Positions 40,949-49,806 of a stretch of 64,000 bases of DNA are shown piece after piece (the first letter of the stretch is position 1; each line of letters starts with the position of its first letter). The stretch lies in the NCBI GenBank assembly GCA_958448705.1, contig CAUDEY010000001.1, positions 182,724 through 246,723 on the forward strand. The letters run 5' to 3'. Made by a program: the position numbers and the translations under genes. This DNA comes from UMGS1322 sp900550765. GTDB lineage: Bacteria; Bacillota; Clostridia; Christensenellales; QALW01. The notes under the pieces are model-generated. The model saw nothing but the letters and a program-made list of their open reading frames with translations. It was not told the origin of the DNA and made no database searches.

Positions 40949-43171
40949 ATGGATTTAAAAACAAAGTGCAAAAAATTAGCCATTCTCTTATTCTGCTGTA
41001 TTTTCACGCTGCTTTGTCTGACGAGTTTCTCGCTTTCAGTCAACGGAGCCCCGGAAGAGAACAGCTTCACCGTAACAGATGAAAACGGTAATCCCGTCTC
41101 TCCCGATGGCAACGGCCTTTATACGCTTACCTCCGGCAGCTATACCGCTGCCGGCACAACACGCAGCCACGGCATAAACATCATAGGCGACGTAACATTA
41201 ACGCTTCATAATGCTATGATCGACCTCAGTGCTATAACCATTGAAAATGCTGCGCCCGGAATCGGTATTGCCCAGGGAAAAGTAACCCTGATTTTAGAAG
41301 GAGAAAATACCGTAAACGGCGGATCCGGATTTGCGGGCATTTACGTTTCCGAAAAAAGCTCGCTGACTGTCTCCGGGCAAGGCGCACTGGCTGCCCGTGG
41401 GGGCGACGGTAAAAAAAGCGGTTCCTATTCTAACAAATGGCATGGTATTTTTACCAGTACAAGATGTTATTTCGGCGGAGCCGCCGGAATCGGCGGCAAC
41501 GGTCTCTGGCTGTACAGCAATGATACTTGGGTTGCAAATTCTGTACCCAGTTTTGGAACCATCCTTATTGAAAGCGGAAACATCACAGCGCAGGGCGGAA
41601 AAGCAAATATCACAAACGCCGGTGCCGGCGCCGGTATCGGTGCGGGCGGCAGTTCCAGCCAAAAAAATATCCACTACTCCTTTACCGGCACAATAGCCAT
41701 TAAAAACGGAACCGTAAAAGCCGTCGGCGGTATGGGGGAAGATTTTTCGCTCACCCTAGGCGGCGCAGGCATTGGGTCCGGCGGAGTCGGGGGCAACATC
41801 TGGGTTCCCTACCATAACGAAATAAAATTCTCTATAAGCGGCGGAACCGTTACCGCAGCAGGCACTGCCGACGGTGCAGGTATCGGCGGCGGTGCTAATG
41901 TAAACGGCGGTATCATAGAAATTTCCGGCGGAACCGTTACCGCAACCGGCGGCTACGAAACAGAAAATGGGCAGCAGTCCGGACACTGGGGCGGTGCGGG
42001 TATCGGCGGCGGCGATAACGGCGGTTTGACCTCCGTTTTGATATCAGGCAACGCCAAGGTCACAGCAAAAGCAATCGGAGCGGCGGCCGGTATCGGTGCA
42101 GGCTGTGACGGTTTTGTCGGTACGATCGATTACGATACCGAACAGATGACCTATGGCGGTATTACCATCGATTCCATGGCAGAGGTAACCGCGTCAGGCG
42201 GTTCCAATCCAAGCAAAAAAGTCGGCGGCGCAGGAATCGGAGCCGGATGCAGTTATAATTTTGACAACGGCTTCGGTCATATCTCCATTACGGGGCAAGC
42301 AAAAGTCCGGGCTTACGCCGGTGCGCGCGCTCAGGCAATCGGTGTAGGCTCCGATTACGCGGGCGACGATCCCAATACGTTTAGGGTAGGAACAAAATCC
42401 ATTGATGTTTGGATGTTCAATCAGGATACCGCGCAGACTGCATTCTGGGGGCAAAATGAAGCCGGCAGCGAGCTTACCGAAGATTTTGTTACTGCGGGCG
42501 CACAAGCTGTTTGGTATACGTTTCCCCAAGGCGAAACTTTCCCCGATACAAATACCGTTTTACCGGCTTTTATAAGCCCGGATGCCAAAGCGCTTTTCTG
42601 GCAGCATACCACAAATGGAACCGTACAGCTTTTACAAGATACGCAGTCTGTTGCCGAATGTACCTATCGGGGCGATGGCTTTACCACTTTGGGGAACTGG
42701 GCTGCTTTCTTCTCTCCCGCCGAAACCGGTAATCTGATCGTTTCTCAAACAACAGATATCTCGGATGATGCAAATAAAGATTTTTCCTTTACTGTAATCC
42801 TGGATGATTCTGATATTAACGGCGCCTACGGTGATATGATCTTTTCCGGCGGAACGGCTTCTTTTACTCTGAAAAGCGGGGAAAGCAGAACGGCCTTGAA
42901 CCTTCCGGCGGGTATCTCCTATAAAGTGGAGGCAATGATGCCGGACGGATATACTATTGCAGCCAGGAATCCTTCAGGAATCCTTCCAAGCAACGAAACA
43001 GTACAGATCTCCTTCCGTATTCAAAGAGCCGGAACACCGTCAACGCCAAAACCTTCCGATGACAACTCGCCCCCTTCCTCTACCGGCGACAGCATCGGCC
43101 TATCACTTTGGCTTTTGCTGTTAACCGGTGCGGGACTCCTTCCTCTTTGCTTGAAAAAGCAGAACAGATAG
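40949..43171 (+). CDS. Phase-variable, Gly-rich cell-surface protein with C-terminal anchor
   Basis: About 740 residues. A signal peptide (KKLAILLFCCIFTLLCLTSFSLSVNGA) is followed by a region of repeated Gly-rich turns (GAGAGIGAGG, GGAGIGSGG, GAGIGGGAN, GGAGIGGGD, AAGIGAGCD, GGAGIGAGC) with ITIEN/ISGGTVTATGG strands. This suggests a right-handed beta-helix as in surface adhesins. Near the C-terminus DFSFTV...LKSGESRTALNLPAGISYKVE is a Cna-B-like or DUF7601-type domain. The end, PPSSTGDSIGLSLW followed by a hydrophobic helix and KKQNR, resembles TGD-type sortase anchors. The second of two adjacent ATGs is 7 nt from AAAGGAG. Its only promoter is in the invertible segment. Confidence 0.8.
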   Translation: MDLKTKCKKLAILLFCCIFTLLCLTSFSLSVNGAPEENSFTVTDENGNPVSPDGNGLYTLTSGSYTAAGTTRSHGINIIGDVTLTLHNAMIDLSAITIENAAPGIGIAQGKVTLILEGENTVNGGSGFAGIYVSEKSSLTVSGQGALAARGGDGKKSGSYSNKWHGIFTSTRCYFGGAAGIGGNGLWLYSNDTWVANSVPSFGTILIESGNITAQGGKANITNAGAGAGIGAGGSSSQKNIHYSFTGTIAIKNGTVKAVGGMGEDFSLTLGGAGIGSGGVGGNIWVPYHNEIKFSISGGTVTAAGTADGAGIGGGANVNGGIIEISGGTVTATGGYETENGQQSGHWGGAGIGGGDNGGLTSVLISGNAKVTAKAIGAAAGIGAGCDGFVGTIDYDTEQMTYGGITIDSMAEVTASGGSNPSKKVGGAGIGAGCSYNFDNGFGHISITGQAKVRAYAGARAQAIGVGSDYAGDDPNTFRVGTKSIDVWMFNQDTAQTAFWGQNEAGSELTEDFVTAGAQAVWYTFPQGETFPDTNTVLPAFISPDAKALFWQHTTNGTVQLLQDTQSVAECTYRGDGFTTLGNWAAFFSPAETGNLIVSQTTDISDDANKDFSFTVILDDSDINGAYGDMIFSGGTASFTLKSGESRTALNLPAGISYKVEAMMPDGYTIAARNPSGILPSNETVQISFRIQRAGTPSTPKPSDDNSPPSSTGDSIGLSLWLLLLTGAGLLPLCLKKQNR

Positions 43172-43202
43172 TTTCCCGATTTTCAACCGCTCAGCGGATT
43201 TT

Positions 43203-43232
43203 AAGCCGTTCATAAAAATGAACGGCTTTTTT
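43203..43232 (+). terminator. Terminator after the surface protein gene
   Basis: AAGCCGTTCAT and ATGAACGGCTT form a perfect 11-bp stem with an AAAA loop, followed by a T-run. Confidence 0.95.
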
Positions 43233-43377
43233 CTTGCTCGTTTGCTTTTTTTTATATCAATTAAAATCTTGGTTTTCCTAAAAAACACCTTGGCTTTGTT
43301 AAGGAAATATCTTTTGCTCTTATGCTATAATAAAATCAACAGATTTCACTTTATACACTAAAAAAAGGAGTTTTAAT

Positions 43378-45102
43378 ATGGATCTTTCTTTTACCAAAGC
43401 AATGGACGCTGCCGGCAAGGTTTTTCAAGTACCGGTCGCCTGCACAAAAACAGATAACAAAATTTCAGTTCTGATAAAAAAAGAAGATATTACCGGTGCA
43501 GCACAGGTGGATATTCTTCCCCAATTATCCGATACCCCCTGCGGAGAAGGTTATTTTGCCGTACCTATGCTGCATCGCAGTTATCTTACCTATTTTAAGC
43601 CGCGGCAGGATTTCTGCGAGGATACGCTGCTTTTCAGTATGCCCTTTTACGGAGTAAAACGGCCCGGAGAATGTTTTATCGTTCTGCTGGAAGGTTTGGC
43701 GCCGGAAGCCCGGCTGTATCAAAGCTATCACCGGGGAAGCTATCGCATCTGCTTCCGTTTTGACTTTCAGGCCGACTCCATTGTTCCTTATGACGATATT
43801 ACCCTGCAAATTATTTTTCTTGCTCCCGATGCGGATTATAATGCTATGGCCCGCGCTTACCGGGAATATCAATACGCGCATGGCCTGCAAACGATTTTAG
43901 AAAAAAAGCGTAAAGCGGTAACCTATGCAGCCGAAGCGCCGGAAATCCGCTTGCGGCTGGCCTGGAAGCCCGTACCGACGCCGGTGGAGGAGCAAACGCC
44001 CGCCACCGAACCGAGCATGCACGCGGCCATCTCTTTTGACCGGCTGAAAGGAATCATGCTCCGAATGCACAAAGCCGGTATAGAGAAGGCGGAATTATGC
44101 TTGGTCGGCTGGAACCAAAAAGGACATGACGGAAGGTACCCGCAGCTTTTTCCTGTAGAAGAAGCTTTAGGCGGTGAAAAAAAGCTGAAAGAAGCGATTG
44201 CTTTGGGACAAAAGCTGGGCTATCAGATTACCGCCCACAGCAATTCCACCGATACTTACCGCATTGCGGACTGTTTCAGTGAGGAAGACGTCCTCAAAAA
44301 GCCTGACGGTTCCCTTAGTGCCAACGCCACCTGGAGCGGCGGCAGGATGTATAACCTCTGTCCCCGCGCGGCACTAAAACAGGCGGAAGAAAACCTGCCG
44401 CGTATCCGTGCACTTGGCTTTGAAGGGCTGCACTACATCGACGTACTTTCCATCGTTCAGCCACGAGCCTGCTTTGATAAAGCGCATCCTGTCAACCGCA
44501 GCGAATGTGTGGCTCTTTGGCGAAAAATCGCTTCGCTTTCCCAAAAGCTTTTCGGCGGCTTCGCCTCCGAGGGCGGCTGTGATTTCTTGGCTCATGAGCT
44601 TGACTTTGCCCTATATGCGGGCTTTTCCGCCTTTACAGCCAAGCCGCTGCCCTTCCAAGATGCGTTGATTCCTCTTTGGGAGCTGGTATACCACGGTTCT
44701 ATTTTATACTGCCCCTCTACCGAGCTGGTAAACGCCACACTGGGTGAGAAAAAATTTCAGCTAAAGCTGATTGAATACGGCGGCAGACCCGTTTTGTATT
44801 TCTATGCACGCTTTGTTACCCCCACCGGCAGCAGAGGCAACTGGATGGGCGAGAACGACCTTTTATGTGCCACCGATGCCGAACTGGATGCCGCTGTTGC
44901 CAAGATAAAAGAAACCTATGATCTCTACCGCGCGGTATGCCCTCTGCAATACGCCTTTATGGAAGAGCACCGAATGCTCACTCCCGACGTTGCTGCAGTA
45001 CGATATTCTGATAACAGCACGGTGGTAGTCAACTATGGAAGTGTGCCGTTTTTCTATCAAGGCATCTCTGTTCCTGCAGAGGATTTCGTCGTTCTCCAGT
45101 AG
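43378..45102 (+). CDS. Putative TIM-barrel glycoside hydrolase (DUF5696-like)
   Basis: 574 residues, no signal peptide. An N-terminal beta-rich part (~1-180) is followed by a probable (beta/alpha)8 barrel: AELCLVGWNQKGHDGRYPQLFPVEEALGG, GYQITAHSNSTDTYR, LGFEGLHYIDVLS and GGFASEGGCDFLA, each looking like a barrel strand with acidic residues at its end. The pattern resembles GH101-related DUF5696 proteins, but I cannot name the substrate. AAAGGAG precedes the ATG. TATAAT at 43326-43331 is the likely -10. It lies just upstream of lacZ, which has its own promoter. Confidence 0.6.
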   Translation: MDLSFTKAMDAAGKVFQVPVACTKTDNKISVLIKKEDITGAAQVDILPQLSDTPCGEGYFAVPMLHRSYLTYFKPRQDFCEDTLLFSMPFYGVKRPGECFIVLLEGLAPEARLYQSYHRGSYRICFRFDFQADSIVPYDDITLQIIFLAPDADYNAMARAYREYQYAHGLQTILEKKRKAVTYAAEAPEIRLRLAWKPVPTPVEEQTPATEPSMHAAISFDRLKGIMLRMHKAGIEKAELCLVGWNQKGHDGRYPQLFPVEEALGGEKKLKEAIALGQKLGYQITAHSNSTDTYRIADCFSEEDVLKKPDGSLSANATWSGGRMYNLCPRAALKQAEENLPRIRALGFEGLHYIDVLSIVQPRACFDKAHPVNRSECVALWRKIASLSQKLFGGFASEGGCDFLAHELDFALYAGFSAFTAKPLPFQDALIPLWELVYHGSILYCPSTELVNATLGEKKFQLKLIEYGGRPVLYFYARFVTPTGSRGNWMGENDLLCATDAELDAAVAKIKETYDLYRAVCPLQYAFMEEHRMLTPDVAAVRYSDNSTVVVNYGSVPFFYQGISVPAEDFVVLQ

Positions 45103-45135
45103 CGCAATTTAGTGCAGATATGCAATATAATTCTA

Positions 45136-45164
45136 TTGACCTTGATTTCTGTAATTGCTATAAT
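45136..45164 (+). promoter_or_regulatory. Promoter of lacZ
   Basis: TTGACC (45136-45141), 17 nt and TATAAT (45159-45164), 87 nt before the ATG. Confidence 0.82.
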
Positions 45165-45250
45165 GATTTATTGATAAGAGTATATTGATCTTTTCTCTTC
45201 CTATTCTTACCGAAAGCCTAAATCAATTTTATTTTATTCAGGAGGCTATC

Positions 45251-48085
45251 ATGAAGCGTTATTATGAGGACCCCAAAAAAACGAGCCTGAACAGGCTGAA
45301 GCAGCGATGCTACTACATCCCCGGAGGTCAGGCGGAATACACCTTGCTTAACGGCCTGTGGGATTTTGCCTTTTTTGAAAACGGCGACGCCGCAGGCGAG
45401 CCTGAAAAATGGGATACCATAAAGGTGCCTTCCTGTTGGCAGCTCTCCGGTTACGAGCATCCGAATTACAGCAATATCAACTATCCCTACCCGTGCGATC
45501 CTCCCTATGCGCCGGATATCAATCCCGCAGGAATCTATCAGCGCAATATTACCGTAAACGACACCTCAAAGCAAACATATCTTATTTTGGAAGGGGTATC
45601 TTCCTGTGCGGAAATCTATGTAAACGGTGATTTCGTCGGCTTTACCCAAGGCTCGCATCTTCAGGCAGAATTTGATATCACCGGCTTTGTTCATGCCGGA
45701 ACAAATTCTTTAAGAATCAAAGTATACAAATGGTGCTGCGGCAGTTATTTAGAGGATCAGGACTTTTTCCGCTTCAACGGTATTTTCAGGGATGTATACC
45801 TTCTCTCACGGCCCAAAGGTCATTTGACCGATATTGCGCTTTCTGTAAACGGTAATGACATTCTGATAAAAACCGATCAAAAAACAGAGGTCTCCCTCTA
45901 TGACGGCGAAACGCTGTTAGAGCAGAAAACAATCCATAAAAACGGCAGCTTTACCGTACAAAACCCGAAAAAATGGAATGCAGAACAGCCGAATTTATAC
46001 ACACTGATTTTTAGCTGTGCAGGCGAAGAGATCGTGCAGAAAATCGGTTTCCGTGAAATCACGGTATCCGAAAAGGCCGAACTGCTGATCAACGGCTGCC
46101 CTATCAAGCTGCGGGGCGTCAACCACCACGATACCACCCCGCACGGCGGCTGGTGCATGACTAACGAGGAGCTGTATAAAGACCTGCTGCTGATGAAAGA
46201 ACTCAACATCAACGCCGTGCGCACCTCTCACTATCCGCCCTCTCCGGTCTTTTTAAACTACTGCGACGAACTGGGCTTCTATGTGGTTTTAGAAACAGAT
46301 ATCGAAACGCACGGTATGACGCGCACCGTTCCTAACACTGCAAACTGGGGGCATGCATGGGAGCCGCAGCCGTACTGGCCTTCTCACGATCCTAAGTGGC
46401 GTACCGAAATGGTACAGCGTATGGAACGCGCTTTTGAGCGGGATAAAAACCACTGCAGTATTCTCATGTGGTCTACCGGCAACGAAAGCGGACACGGTCC
46501 GAACCACGAGGCGATGATCCAATGGCTGCGTGAACACGATACCAGCCGCCTGGTGCACTGCGAGGACGCCAGCCGTTTTGAAATGAGCGACCATGCCGAT
46601 GTATATTCCAGAATGTACCTCGCCCCCTCTGTTTTAGAAGAAACCGCCCTGGATGACGTACATACTCAGCCCATTATGCTGTGCGAATATTCCCACGCCA
46701 TGGGTAACGGCCCGGGCGATCTGTGGCAGTACTGGGAAAAGTTTTTAAAATACCCGAATTTGATCGGCGGCTTCATTTGGGAATGGACCGATCACACCGT
46801 GATAGAAAACGGCGTTGCCAAATACGGCGGTGACTTTGAAGGCGAGCTGACCCACGACGGAAACTTTTGCTGCGACGGCCTTACTTTTGCCGATCGCAGC
46901 TTTAAAGCCGGCAGTTATGAAGCCCGTGCCGCTTACGCCCCTTTCCGATTTGAAATCAAAGGCGGAAAAATCCATTACAAAAACTGGTTTGATTTTAACG
47001 ATATGTCCGCCTACGACGTTCGCTACCGTATTACCTGCGACGGCGCCGTTTTAGAGGATAAAACGGTAAAACTGACGGCAAAGCCACGGCAGACAGCCGT
47101 AATAACGCCGGAGCATGCTCTGCCCGAAACTTGCCGTCTCGGGGCTTCGGCGGAGGTATTTTTGCTAAAGGACGGTAAGGAAATCGCCCGGCTGGAGACG
47201 CCCCTTCGGTGCAGAATCCTGCCGCAGGAGCTTCCCAAAACGCTTTGTCCGCTTACCGAAGATGATTTTCATATTTACGCCCGCGGCGAACGTTTTTCCT
47301 ATGCTTTCTCAAAGCAATACGGCTGCTTTGACAGCATTGTAATCAGCGGCAAGGAACAGCTGCAGGCACCGGGTAAAGTAACAGCTTTCCACGCTCCTAC
47401 GGACAATGACCGTCACATGGTCCCATTCTGGATGTTTATAAACATTTGGCAGGGAGAGAATTTGGATCGTGAATTTCAAAAGACCTATACCGCCGAAATC
47501 AAGGACGGAATGATTCAGGTAAAGGCCAGTGTAGCGGGCGTTTCCCATCGGCCGTACTTCCGGTATGGGTTAAGCGTCTCCATCTTTGCCGACGGCACCA
47601 TAAGGTTTCATATGCGGGGCAATATTGCCGAAACCACGCCGTTTCTGCCCCGCCTCGGCTTTGAATTCAAGCTGCCGAAAGAAAACAATGCGTTCCGCTA
47701 TTTCGGCTATGGGCCTTTGGAGAGCTACTGTGATATGCTGCACCATGCCGCGCTGTCTTACCACGAAAACACGGCGCAAAAGGAATATGTTCCTTATGTA
47801 TACCCCCAAGAGCACGGAAATCATACCGGCGTAAAACAGCTTGAGATCGGTGCCATGATATTTACCTGTGAAAAGGGTATGGATATCAATGTTTCCCAGT
47901 ATTCTGCACACCAGCTGTACCAGGCAAAGCATACCGACGAGATCGGTGAAAGCGACGGTGTTTATTTGCATCTGGATTATAAGCACTCCGGCCTCGGCTC
48001 TAATTCCTGTGGACCAAAAATCCCGCCCGAATTTTCTTTAAGCGAAAAGCACATTGATTTTGCATTCACTATGGCAATCCGCTGA
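45251..48085 (+). CDS. lacZ: Beta-galactosidase, GH2 (LacZ type)
   Basis: 944 residues with the five-domain LacZ plan: sugar-binding domain (LNGLWDFAFFENG...VPSCWQLSGYEHPNYSN), Ig-like domain, TIM barrel (LRGVNHHDTTPHGG), second Ig-like domain and the C-terminal beta-galactosidase small-chain domain (TAFHAPTDNDR to the end). Acid/base is E412 in STGNESGHG and nucleophile E479 in LCEYSHAMGNGPG. It is cytoplasmic. ATG at 45251 follows AGGAGG; the frame is open to 45185 without a ribosome-binding site. Monocistronic. Confidence 0.94.
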   Translation: MKRYYEDPKKTSLNRLKQRCYYIPGGQAEYTLLNGLWDFAFFENGDAAGEPEKWDTIKVPSCWQLSGYEHPNYSNINYPYPCDPPYAPDINPAGIYQRNITVNDTSKQTYLILEGVSSCAEIYVNGDFVGFTQGSHLQAEFDITGFVHAGTNSLRIKVYKWCCGSYLEDQDFFRFNGIFRDVYLLSRPKGHLTDIALSVNGNDILIKTDQKTEVSLYDGETLLEQKTIHKNGSFTVQNPKKWNAEQPNLYTLIFSCAGEEIVQKIGFREITVSEKAELLINGCPIKLRGVNHHDTTPHGGWCMTNEELYKDLLLMKELNINAVRTSHYPPSPVFLNYCDELGFYVVLETDIETHGMTRTVPNTANWGHAWEPQPYWPSHDPKWRTEMVQRMERAFERDKNHCSILMWSTGNESGHGPNHEAMIQWLREHDTSRLVHCEDASRFEMSDHADVYSRMYLAPSVLEETALDDVHTQPIMLCEYSHAMGNGPGDLWQYWEKFLKYPNLIGGFIWEWTDHTVIENGVAKYGGDFEGELTHDGNFCCDGLTFADRSFKAGSYEARAAYAPFRFEIKGGKIHYKNWFDFNDMSAYDVRYRITCDGAVLEDKTVKLTAKPRQTAVITPEHALPETCRLGASAEVFLLKDGKEIARLETPLRCRILPQELPKTLCPLTEDDFHIYARGERFSYAFSKQYGCFDSIVISGKEQLQAPGKVTAFHAPTDNDRHMVPFWMFINIWQGENLDREFQKTYTAEIKDGMIQVKASVAGVSHRPYFRYGLSVSIFADGTIRFHMRGNIAETTPFLPRLGFEFKLPKENNAFRYFGYGPLESYCDMLHHAALSYHENTAQKEYVPYVYPQEHGNHTGVKQLEIGAMIFTCEKGMDINVSQYSAHQLYQAKHTDEIGESDGVYLHLDYKHSGLGSNSCGPKIPPEFSLSEKHIDFAFTMAIR

Positions 48086-48088
48086 ACA

Positions 48089-48125
48089 AAAAAATCCGAT
48101 CTTCAAATGGAGATCGGATTTTTTA
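48089..48125 (+). terminator. Terminator of lacZ
   Basis: AAATCCGATCT and AGATCGGATTT pair across TCAAATGG, followed by a T-run. Confidence 0.93.
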
Positions 48126-48260
48126 TTTTCTGTTAAAAAACACTCTATTTCAGTATCAATGAAAAAATTTGGATATAAAACAGCGATTTTATAATTTTTT
48201 TCATTTTTTTGGATTCTTCCTCATATATTTTAACAAATCTTGTGAGGAGTGTGACCTTAT

Positions 48261-48542
48261 ATGGCATTTTGCAACGGAATTTTTGGAAATTGTCAGAATT
48301 GTGACAACGGGTGCAGCACCTGCGGCAATTTTGATCCGTCCAGTCTCTTATTTTTCTTTTTGATCCTTCTGCTGCTTTCCGGAAGCAATGGCTGCTTTAA
48401 TGATTGCAACAGCTTATTGTTTTTCTTCCTGCTGTTAGCATTGCTGTTTACTGATAACAGCTGTAATACCAACAACTGCAGTACAAATGGCTGCAATACA
48501 AACGGAAACTGCAATAATTTTAACAATTGCGGTACCTGTTAA
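48261..48542 (+). CDS. Second small Cys/Asn-rich hydrophobic protein
   Basis: 93 residues: MAFCNGIFGNCQNCDNGCSTCG, then two hydrophobic stretches (SLLFFFLILLLLSG and SLLFFFLLLALLF) separated by NGCFNDCN, then a tail of repeated C-N-T-N units ending NNCGTC. I do not recognise a family. The plan (Cys-rich head, two hydrophobic blocks, Cys/Asn tail) repeats that of the protein at 13249-13464, although the sequences are not closely alike. Spore-coat or envelope location is a guess. GTGAGGAG lies about 11 nt before the ATG. Confidence 0.62.
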   Translation: MAFCNGIFGNCQNCDNGCSTCGNFDPSSLLFFFLILLLLSGSNGCFNDCNSLLFFFLLLALLFTDNSCNTNNCSTNGCNTNGNCNNFNNCGTC

Positions 48543-48573
48543 CCTTTTACATGCATGCGTGATATTTATGGAT

Positions 48574-48602
48574 AAAATCCACCCAAGGTGGATTTTATTT
48601 TT
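48574..48602 (+). terminator. Terminator after the Cys/Asn-rich gene
   Basis: AAAATCCACC and GGTGGATTTT form a 10-bp stem around CAA, followed by ATTTTTT. Confidence 0.9.
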
Positions 48603-48652
48603 TAGAAGAGATGTATAATACGATATGGACATTGTTTTCAGTATGTTTTTGC

Positions 48653-48685
48653 AAAAAAAAATGAGAGTGCATTTTACACTCTCAT
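48653..48685 (-). terminator. Terminator of the WbsX-WbsX-SGNH operon
   Basis: ATGAGAGTG and CACTCTCAT pair; on the minus strand nine T residues follow. It lies 62 nt after the SGNH stop codon. Confidence 0.92.
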
Positions 48686-48746
48686 GGTATTAAAATAATT
48701 TTAATGTTTTTTATTTACAAAAAATGCTGAAAAACAGAGTCATATG

Positions 48747-49760
48747 TTATTCGATTTTTTGGTTTTGCTTGGTCAGAATTTTTTGTATTACCGGACAGAT
48801 GCATTTTGCCATTCTATACATTCCTAAATCATTGGGATGAATCGTATCTGCTGTGCAAGCGTCGCGGTTATCTGTACCGAAAAGCATTTCACCATCGATA
48901 AAATAAACGTTTTTATCGTTCTTTTCCACTGCATTCTGATAGGTTTTTCGAATAATCTCTCTGCGGATAGGCGCGTCTCCGTAATCAAAGTTCGGCCTGG
49001 TAAGAAGCACGACAGGCAGTTTGCTGTCGTGTTCCCTTATCCGTTTAAAAAAAGGCTCATGTGTTTGCTGTAAATGCTCAACACTGGGAGAATTATGATC
49101 ATAATCCATCACTAATATACTTTTGGGAATCGTATTGATGTAATCAGCCATAGCAAGTTCGCCGCGGGCCGAACCGGAAAATCCAAAATTATAGTAATCC
49201 GTATCCAGCCAACGGGAAATAAAGGCGTTATACGCGTTAGCCGGTTTACTGCAGCAGCCGCCCTCAGTGATGGAGGAACCATAATATAAAATCGGCAAAG
49301 AATAGCGATAAGGAGTAGGAGGTTCGAGATATGCATCGTCCTCAAGTCCTATTATAATATCGGTAATCACTTCATTGCGCGGCAGAAAGATCGTTATATC
49401 CTCCATCCTTGCGCTTTTTTTGACCTCGCCGGCAGCTTCAGCCGTATAATAATTGACGGGACGAATAAGACCGATATAATCGGCCGACTGCATAGGTCCG
49501 GCAAATACATTAGCGCTTTGTGCGGACATCAGTGACATTCCTACATCTGGTGTAAGCTTTTCAAATTTTACGCAGAGACTTATTCTTTTCGAATTTGTGC
49601 GGAAACGAAGTCTTGCCCCCGGGCAGCGCCGGCCAAGGTCCTTTAAAGAAGGAAGCCTTTCGCGCACCGAGGCAGGAAGCCTTTCCAGCATACCGCTTTT
49701 TTTAAAAAGCGGTACGCCGTAAATTTCAAAGGGCTCTTCTCTAAAACAATATTCTTTCAT
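48747..49760 (-). CDS. SGNH/GDSL-type hydrolase
   Basis: 337 residues. An N-terminal beta-sandwich (~1-160) precedes an SGNH esterase domain. The nucleophile block is ILYYGSSITEG (Ser in GSSIT), the Gly/Asn region is NFGFSGSARGELAMADYI with DYDHNSPS, and the catalytic Asp/His is in DTIHPNDLGMYRMA. Such two-domain enzymes deacetylate oligosaccharides. It is the third gene of an operon with two WbsX-like genes, so a joint role in trimming a decorated glycan is plausible. No signal peptide is present. Confidence 0.85.
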   Translation of the reverse strand: MKEYCFREEPFEIYGVPLFKKSGMLERLPASVRERLPSLKDLGRRCPGARLRFRTNSKRISLCVKFEKLTPDVGMSLMSAQSANVFAGPMQSADYIGLIRPVNYYTAEAAGEVKKSARMEDITIFLPRNEVITDIIIGLEDDAYLEPPTPYRYSLPILYYGSSITEGGCCSKPANAYNAFISRWLDTDYYNFGFSGSARGELAMADYINTIPKSILVMDYDHNSPSVEHLQQTHEPFFKRIREHDSKLPVVLLTRPNFDYGDAPIRREIIRKTYQNAVEKNDKNVYFIDGEMLFGTDNRDACTADTIHPNDLGMYRMAKCICPVIQKILTKQNQKIE

Positions 49761-49806
49761 TTATTTATCCTGTATCTATTAATTATGCAAGGATGCACAT
49801 ATGTTA

